This document shows, one piece after another, positions 11,201 through 20,200 of a stretch of 34,220 nucleotides of DNA. The position numbers and the translations under genes are program-made. The first letter of the stretch is position 1. Each line of letters begins with the position of its first letter. The stretch is from Streptomyces sp. MspMP-M5. Its GTDB lineage: Bacteria; Actinomycetota; Actinomycetes; Streptomycetales; Streptomycetaceae. The stretch spans positions 1-34,220 of the forward strand of contig NZ_KB891911.1 of assembly GCF_000373585.1 (NCBI RefSeq), written 5' to 3'. Under the pieces are notes generated by a model. That model ran no database searches, was not told where the DNA came from, and saw only the letters and a program-made list of their open reading frames with translations.

Positions 11201-14200
11201 AACCAGCGCTGGATCGGCAGCAGGGGGACCTCGCCGGTGACCGGGTCGGTGCCGGTGACGGGGGCGGCGGCGCCGGTGGCGGCGGCCAGGGCGGCGACGG
11301 TGGGGTGGCGGAACACGTCCCGGGGGGTCAGGTTCAGGCCCGCCCGGCGGGCGCGTGAGACGACCTGGATGCTGAGGATCGAATCGCCGCCCAGCATGAA
11401 GAAGTTGTCGTCGGCACCGACCTGTTCGACGCCCAGCAGTTCGCGCCAGATGTCCGCGAGGGTCCGCTCCGCCCCCTCGCGCGGTGCGCGGTGGGTGCCG
11501 CCGGGGGCGGGCGACCAGCGCGGGGCGGGCAGCCGGCGCCGGTCCACCTTCCCGTTGCCGGTCAGCGGCAGCGCGTCCAAGGTGACGAAGGCGGCCGGGA
11601 GCATGTAGTCCGGCAGCCGCTCGGCGAGGAAGTCGCGCAGCTCCTGGGCCGGGGGCACGGTCGCGTCCGGGGCGGGGACGAGGTAGGCGGCCAGGCGTTT
11701 GCGGCCGTCCGCCGCGACGGCGGTCAGCAGCGCCTCGGCGACCGCGGGGTGGTGGGTGAGCGCGGCCTCGATCTCGGCCGGTTCGACGCGGAAGCCCCGG
11801 ATCTTGATCTGGTCGTCGGTGCGCCCCACGAAGTGGAGTTCACCGCCGGCGCTCCAGCGCACGAGGTCGCCGGTGCGGTACATCCGGCTGCCGGGCGGTC
11901 CGAACGGGTCGGCGAGGTAGCGTGCGGCGGTCGCGCCGGGGCGGCCGTGGTAGCCGCGGGCGACACCCGCGCCGGCGACGTACAACTCGCCGGGGATGCC
12001 CGGCGGTTGCGGCCGCAGCGCGCCGTCCAGGACGTAGCCGCGGGTGTTGTCCAGGGGGCGGCCGATGGGCAGGGTGGCGGGCAGCGGGTCGCCGGCGCGG
12101 AAGACCCGCCGGGTCGCGAAGGTGGTCGTCTCGGTCGGGCCGTAGCCGTCGACGACGGCGAGGTCCGGGCAGGCGTCGAGGACCCGGCGCACCGCGGCGC
12201 CCGGCACCGCCTCGCCGCCGGTCCACACCTCGCGGGCACCGCGCAGGCAGGTGGGGTCCTCCTGGGCCAGCAGGCGGAAGAGCCCGGCGGTCAGCCACAG
12301 GCAGGTCACGCCCTGTTCGGCCACCGCCCGGCGCACGGTGGCGGCCTCCAGGTCGCCGGGCGGGGCCAGGACGGCCCGGCCGCCGCGCAGCAGCGGCACC
12401 CACAGTTCGTAGGTGGCCGCGTCGAACGCCGCCGGCGAGTGCACCAGGACCCGTTCGTGCCCCTCGAAGGCGCGGTCGAAGGCGAGCGCCACGACGTCGC
12501 GGTGGCGCACCGCGACACCCTTGGGGCGGCCGGTGGAGCCGGAGGTGAACATCAACTGGAGCGCGTTGTCGGGGTGGAGAGCGGGGAGGGACGAGTTCTC
12601 GTGCTCGGTCATGTCCGGGGCGGCGGCCGTCACCCGTAACGTTCGCCCGCCGGGGGCCACCGCACGTGCGGTGTCCTGCCAGGCGGCGTCGGTGAGCACC
12701 AGGTCCGCGGTGGTCTCCCCCAGCAGCAGCCGCAGCCGCTCGTGCGGGGCGCGGCCGTCCAGCGGGACGTACACCCCGCCTGCCTTGGCGAGGGCGACCT
12801 GGGCGACGACGAGGGCGGCCGAGCGGTCCATCAGGACCCCGACCGGCTGCTCGGGGCGGACCCCGAGCGCGGCCAGCCGGTGAGCCAACGCCTCGGCCCG
12901 GGCGTCGAGTTCGCGGTAGGTCAGGCGGACGTCGCCGGCGTCCACGGCGAGCGCGTCGGGGGTGCGCCGGACCTGGTCGGCGAAGAGCTGGGCGACCGTC
13001 CCGTCGGGCAGTGCGGTGGCGGTGTCGTTCCACTCCTCGACGACCTGGCGGCGGCGCGCCGCGCCGAGCACCGGCAGCCGTGCGGGCGGGCGGTGGGCGT
13101 CGGCGGCCATCCCCGCCAGCAGCACGGTGAGGTACTCGGCCATCAGCTCGACGGTGGCGGTGTCGAACAGTTCTGGGTCGTAGCCGAGGCGCAGGGCCAG
13201 TTCCGGGCCGGGGTAGGCGACCAGGCTCAGTGGGTAGTTGGTGGTCTCGATGCCGTCGAGGGCGCTCAGCCGCAGCCCGTGGGCGGCGGCGAGATGGTCA
13301 CCGGCCGGATAGTTCTCGAAGACCACGATGCTGTCGAACAGGGCGGTGCGCTCGGGCAGTTCGCTGAACGCCGACAGCCGGGCGAGCGGGACGAAGTCGA
13401 AGCGCCGGTCCTCGGTCTGGATCTCCTGGACCCGGCGCAGCCAGTCCGGCAGGGTGCCCTCGGAGGGCACGGTCAGGCGGGTCGGCACGGTCGCGATGAA
13501 CAGGCCGGTCATCGCCTCGGCGCCGGGCAGCTCCGGCGGGCGGCCGGAGACGGTGGTGCCGAAGACCACCTCCGAGCGTCCGCTCTGCCGGGCCAGCAGC
13601 ACCGCCCAGGCGCCCTGCACCAGCGTGTTCATGGTCACGCCGGCGTCCTTGGCCAGGTCCGCCAGCCGGCCGGTGAGGGCCGTGGGCAGGGTGACGCGCA
13701 CCGCCTCGGTGGACTCCGTGCGGTGGCTCTCCCGGGGCTCGCGGTCGTAGGGCAGGGCGGTGGGTTCGGTCAGCCCGTCGAGCCGGGCCCGCCAGTGGCC
13801 CTCGGCCTCCGCCGGATCGCGCTCGCGCAGCCAGGCGACGTAGTCGCGGAACGGCCGGCGGGCGGGCGGCGCGGCCTCCGGCGCCGGTCCGTTCCCGTCC
13901 GCCGGTCCGCTCAGCCCGGCATGGCAGCCGAAGACGTCGGAGAGCACCTGGAACAGGCTCCAGCCGTCCAGCACCAGGTGGTGGAAGGACCACACCACCC
14001 GTACCTCGGTGGCGGACAGCCGGGCCAGGACCAGGCGCTGGAGCGGGGCGGTGGCCAGGTCCATCCCGTGTCGCCGGTCCCGGGCGAGCAGTTCGCGCAG
14101 CCGGGCGTCGCGCGCCTCGGGCGGCAGGGCGCGCCAGTCCAGGTGGGCGACCGGGAGGGTGACGCCGTTCTCGACCACCATCAGCGGCTCGGGCACGTCC

Positions 14201-17200
14201 TGCCAGACGACGCGGCCGCGCAGCACCGGGGTGCGGTCGGTGACCTGCTGCCAGGCGGCGGCGAGCACCTTGGGGTCGGGCACCCCGTCCAGGACGAAGG
14301 TGAGCTGCTGGAAGTAGACGCCGCCGTCGTCCTGGGCGAGCCGGTGGAAGAGCATGCCGGCCTGGGTGGGGGTGAGCGGGTGGATGTCCTCGACGGCCCG
14401 GGCGTCGTCGCCCACCAGCCGGTCGAGGGCCGGCTGGTCGAGGGCGGCCAACGGGAAGTCGGACGGGGTGCGGCCGCCGGCCCCGGGGCGGGCGGCGTGC
14501 CGGGCGATCTCGCCCAGGGCCGCGGCGAACTCGTCGGCCAACCGGGCCGCGGTCGCCTCGTGGTGCAGGTTGACCGAGTAGAACCAGGTGAACTCCAGTG
14601 CGTCGCCGTCCAGTTGGCCGACGACCTCCAGGGCGTGCGGCCGCTCGGCGGCCGGGTCGGCGTCGAGGGCGAGCGGGCGGTGCGGGCCGCGGTAGAGGCC
14701 GCCGTCGGTGTCGGGCAGGCCGAACCGGCCGAGGTAGTTGAAGCTGATGCCGGCGGACGGGCCGGCGGGCAGACCGGCCGGCCGGGTCAGGTAGCGCTGG
14801 ACGCCGTAGCCGAGGCCGCGGCCGGGCACCGCGCGCAGCTGCTCCTTGACGGACTTCAGCACGGTGTCCCAGCCGGCGTCCGGCGCCACGGTGAGGGCGA
14901 CCGGGTAACGGGTGGTGAACCAGCCGACGGTGCGGGAGAGATCCACGTCGGCGAAGAGTTCCGCACGGCCGTGGCCCTCCACGTCCACGGGCACGGTGTC
15001 GCGTCCCGTCCACGTGCCCAGCACCCGGCCGAGCGCGCTCAACAGCACGTCGTTGACTTCGGTGCGGTAGGCGCCCGGCAGGGTGTGCAGCAGGGCGGCG
15101 GTCTGCTGCGGGGTCAGGCGGACGGTCACCGAGCGGGCCGACGCGTAGGTGTTGGCGCCGGTGCGGTCGACGGGCAGGGCCGGGTCGCCGGCGCGGGCCG
15201 CCGCGGTCCAGTACGCGGCCTCGTCACGGAAGCCGCCGGTTTCGGCGTGGCCGGTCAGCCGGCGGGCCCAGTGGCGCAGCGGGGAGGAGGCGGGGAGCGG
15301 CGCGGCGTCGCCGCCGCCTCGCCGGGCGCGGTAGGCCCGGTCGAGGTCCTCCAGCAGGATGCGCCAGGAGACCCCGTCCACCACCAGGTGGTGGACGGCC
15401 AGGTGCAGGACGCGGGGCCGGTCGGCGCCCCGGTCGTGCAGCACCGCCCGCAGCAGCGGCCCGCGTTCCAGGTCGAACGGGCCGAGGTGCGGGGCGTCGT
15501 CGTCGGGGCCGGCATGGCGGTGCAGGACGACCGGGGGCGCGGTGCGGTCGATGTGCTGGTGGCGGCGGCCGTCGCCGGCCGCCGGGAAGCGGGAGCGCAG
15601 CGCCGCGTGATGCTCCGTCAGGTCCCGTAGGGCGCCTTCCAGCGCGGCGGCGTCCAGGTCCTCGGTCAGCTCGACGGAGAGGGTCTGCCCGAAGTGGGCG
15701 GCGCGTGCCGGGTCGGCCTCGAACAGCCACCGCTGGATGGGGGTCAGCGGCGACGTCCCGGTGGGTTCGGCCGCCGGGGCCGGGGCGGCGGGCCGCTCGG
15801 CGGCGTCCGCGCACCGTGCGAGGGCGGCGACGGTCTGGTGCCGGTAGACGTCGCGCGAGGTGATCGCCAGGCCCGCCTGCCGGGCCCGGGCGACGACCTG
15901 GATGCTGAGGATGGAGTCGCCGCCCAACGAGAAGAAGTTGTCCTCGACGCCGACCCGCCGCACCCGCAGCACCTCGGTCCAGACGGCGGCGAGGGCGCGT
16001 TCGGTGGCGGTGCGCGGGGCGACGAACTCCGTGGTCGCGTCCGTCGTCCAGTCCGGGGCGGGCAGTTGGGCGCGGTCCAGTTTGCCGTTGGGGTTGAGCG
16101 GCAGCGCGTCCAGGACGAGGACGGTGGCGGGCACCATGTAGTCGGGCAGGGTGCGGCCGAGCCGGCGGCGCAGCGCGCCGGGCGCGGGGTCCGCCCCGGG
16201 CTCGGGGACGACATAGCCGATCAGGCGCGGGTGGCCGTCGGTCTCCCGGGTGGCGGCGGCCGCCTGCGCGACCCCCGGGCAGCGCAGCAGCGCCTCCTCG
16301 ACCTCGCCCAGCTCGATGCGGAAGCCCCGCACCTTGACCTGCTGGTCCACCCGGCCCAGATATTCCAGCTCGCCGTCGCCGGTCCACCGCACCAGGTCGC
16401 CGGTGCGGTACATCCGGCTGCCGGGGCCGGCGAACGGGTCGGCGAGGAAGCGGCGGGCGGTCAGGCCGGGCCGCCGGAGGTAGCCGCGGGCCAGGCCCCC
16501 GCCGCCGAGGTACAACTCGCCGGCCACCCCGGGCGGTTGGGGGCGCAGCCTGCCGTCCAGGACGTAGCAGCGGGTGCGGGCGACCGGCCGGCCGATGGGC
16601 GGGGCCTGTTCGGGCCGGGCGTCGCCGGCGAACCAGGCGGTGGCGTAGACGGTGGCCTCGGTCGGCCCGTAGACGTTGGCGACCTCGGAGGACGGCATGG
16701 TCTCCCGGATCTCCTGCACGGTCCGGGCGGGCAGCGCCTCGCCGGCCAGCACCACCGTGTCGGCCGTGACGCCGCCGGCGCCCCGGGTGAGCATCCGGGA
16801 GATCACCGAGGGCACGCCGCTGAGCAGGCCGGCCCGGCGCGGCGCGGTGCCCGGCCGGTCGGCGAGGGCCGGCAGGTCCGCCACCACCTCGACGCTGCCG
16901 CCGGACAGCAGCGGGCAGAGCAGTTCAAAGACGGAGACGTCGAAGTTGAGCGAGGTCGAGGCGACCACATGGCTCAGCCGGGGGCCGAACCGGGCGGCCG
17001 CCCAGGTCGCGAGGTCGGCGACGCTGCGGTGGGTGACCACCACCCCCTTGGGGCGGCCGGTCGAACCGGAGGTGTAGATGGCGTAGGCGGGGTGGGCCGT
17101 CTCCAGGGGGCGGGACCGGTCGGCGTCGGTGAGGTCGTCCGCTGCCTGGCCGGCCAGCCGGGCCGCGGTCTCCGGGGCGTCGAGGACCAGCCGTTCGGTG

Positions 17201-20200
17201 TCCCGGGGCAGGCAGTGGGCGGTGTCGCGGGTGGTCAGGACGAGGGCGGGGGCGGCGTCGGCGAGCATGAACCGGATGCGTTCGGCCGGATAGCCGGGGT
17301 CCACCGGCAGGTACCCGGCACCCGCCTTGAGCACCGCCCAGAGCACCGGCACGAGGTCGGCGGAGCGTGGCAGGGCCAGCGCCACCAGGGTCTCCGGGCC
17401 GGCGCCCTGGCCGACCAGCAGCCGGGCGAGGCGGTTGGCGCGCCGGTTCAGCTCGGCGTAGGTGAGCCGGGTGTCGCCGCAGACCACGGCGGTCCGGTCG
17501 GGGGTGCGGGCGGCCTGCGCCTCCAGGAGGGCAGGCAGGGCGGTGTCCGGGCCGTCCTGCTGGGGGGTGTTCCAGGCGTCGAGCATGGTGCGCCGCTCGT
17601 CGTCGGTGAGCAGCGGCAGGTCGGCCACGGTCCGGTGCGGGCCGTCCGCCATGCCGTCCAGCAGCAGGTGCAGTTGGCGGCTCATGCGGGCCACGGTGCG
17701 GGCGTCGAAGAGGTCGGTGTTGTATTCGACGGTCAGCCCGAGGGAGCCGTCGGGGTGCGGCAGGAATTCCAGGACGAGATCGAAGCGGGCGGCCGGCCGC
17801 GGCAGCGGATGCTCCTCGATCCGCACCCCGCCGGCTTCCCGCGGGTGCACCATCGGGGTCTGCTGGACGACGAGAACCTGGACCAGCGGGGTGCGGCCGG
17901 GGTCGCGCGGCGGGGCCAGTTCCTCGACCAGGCGGTCGAAGGGGACGCCGGCATGGCTGAAGGCGTCCAGCAGCGTGCCGCGCAGGGTGTCCAGGAAGGC
18001 GTCGACGGTGGCGGTGCCGTCGACGTCGGTGCGCAGTACGAGGGTGTTGACGAAGAAGCCGGTCACGTCCTCCAGTTCGCGCCGGTCGCGGCCGTTGGTG
18101 ACGGTGCCGAAGACGATGTCGCGCTGGCGGGTGTAGCGGGAGAAGAGCACCGCGGCCGCCCCGGCGAACAGGGTGAACAGGGTGGTGCCCCTGGCCCGGG
18201 CGAGGGCGCGGAGGCGTTCGGCGAGGTTGGCCGGCAGCCGGTGCCGGTGAGCCGCGCCGGAGGTGGTGCGCACCGGCGGCCGGGGCCGGTCCACGGGCAG
18301 GTCGAGCTGGGGCATCCCGGTGAGGTGCCGCTTCCAGTACGCGAGGTCGTCGGCGTACCGGCCGGGGGTGCGGTGGGCGCGCTCCCACACGGCGAAGTCG
18401 GGGTACTGAAGAATCGATTCTTCGAGGTCGTCGGTTCCGCCGTCCGCCTCCGCGCCGTACAGCGCGGCCAGTTCCCGTACCAGCACCCCGACCGACCAGC
18501 CGTCGGTGACGATGTGGTGCTGTGCCAGCAACAGCAGCTGCTCGTCGTCGGCGAGCCTGATCAGCAGGGCCCGGGTGAGCGGTCCCTCGCGCAGGTCGAA
18601 GGGGCGCCGCAGCTCCTCGGTGAGCAGACGGTCGGCCTCCTGGGCGCGGTGCGCGGCCGGCCGGTCACGGAGGTCGGCGGTGGCGAGGGGCAGGACGGCG
18701 GTGTCCGCCACGCGTTGCACCCCTTGGCCGTCCACGGTGGCGAAGGTGGTGCGCAGGGAGTCGTGACGGGCGGTGAGCCGGTCCAGGGCACGGCGCAGCG
18801 CGCCGGTGTCCAGCGGGCCGCGCAGCCGCATCCCCACCCCGGTGTTGTACTCGGTGCCGCCCGGGGTCAAGTCGTCGAGGAACCACAGTCGTTGCTGCGC
18901 GGCGGAGAGCGGCAGCGGCCCGTCCCGGCGGGCGGGCGTGACCGGCGCGGGAGCGGCCGCGGTGGCCGGCTCGTCGAGGAGGACCGCCAGGCCGGCGAGG
19001 GTCCGGGCGCCGAACACGTCGCGGACGGTGAGCCGGACGCCGAGCGCCGCCCGGATACGGGAGAGCACCCGGGTGGCGAGGACGGAGTCGCCGCCGAGGT
19101 CGAAGAAGTCGTCGGTGGTGCCGGGCTCGGGCACCGCCAGGACCTCCGACCAGATGGCCGCGAGGGTCCGTTCGGCCGGGGTCCGCGGGGCGTGCCGGCC
19201 CGGTTCCGGGGCGCGGACCGCATCGGGTGTGGGCAGCGCGCGCCGGTCGATCTTGTGGTGGGCGGTGAGCGGGAACGTGTCGAGGACGACGACCGCCGAC
19301 GGCACCATGTGGGCGGGCAGGCTGCGGGCGAGGGCGGCGCGCAGCGGCGCGGGCCGCGGGGGCCGGGCCGGGTCGCCCGGTGTCACATAGCCGACGAGCC
19401 GCCGGTGGCCGGGCTCGTCCTCGCGCACCAGGACCACCGCGTCGGCCACCTCGGGGAGACGGGCCAACGCCGCCTCGATCTCACCGGGTTCGACGCGGAA
19501 GCCGCGGATCTTGACCTGACGGTCGGCCCGGCCGAGGAATTCCAGTTCGCCGGCGGGGTCGCGGCGCACCAGGTCGCCGGTGCGGTAGAGCCGGGCCCCG
19601 GGCGGCCCGAACGGGTCGGCGACGAAACGGGCCGCGGTCAGCCCCGGGCGCCCGAGGTAGCCGCGGGCGACCCCGGGGCCGCCCACGTACAACTCGCCCG
19701 CGGTGCCGTCCGGGACCGGCCGCATGGCCTCGTCCAGAATCCGGGCCCGGGTCTGCGGCAGCGGCCGGCCGATCGAGGGGGTGCCGCCGCCGGCGGACAG
19801 CGGACCGGTCCAGGAGGCGACGATGGTGGCCTCGGTGGGCCCGTACGAGTTGATCATCCGGCGCCCCGGCGCCCAGCGGTCGGCCAGTTCGGCGGGGCAG
19901 GCTTCGGCCCCCACGATCAGGGTGCGCAGGCCCGGCAGGCGAGCGCCGTCCGCGGGGACGGTGGCGAGCGCGGCCGGCGGGATGAGCGCGTGGCTGATGC
20001 GGTGCTCGGCCAGCACCGCGACGAGTTCGTCCCCCAGCCACGGCCCGTCCGGCGGGACGACGAGCGTGGCGCCGGCCAGCAGGGAGGCGCACAGCTCCAG
20101 TACGGCGGCGTCGAAGCTCGGCGAGGAGAACTGCAGGACCCGGTCCCCCGGCCCGACCGCGTACCGGTCGGCGGCCGCCGCGGCGAAGGCGCCCAGCCCG

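Noticed and set aside
5449..11358. Very long plus-strand open frame (1969 codons) opposite NRPS-1; similar at 15694-20736 (1680 codons)
   Set aside because: They are antisense to clear NRPS domains. Their translations are Gly/Val/Gln-rich repeats without motifs, produced by the third-position GC bias of the true gene.
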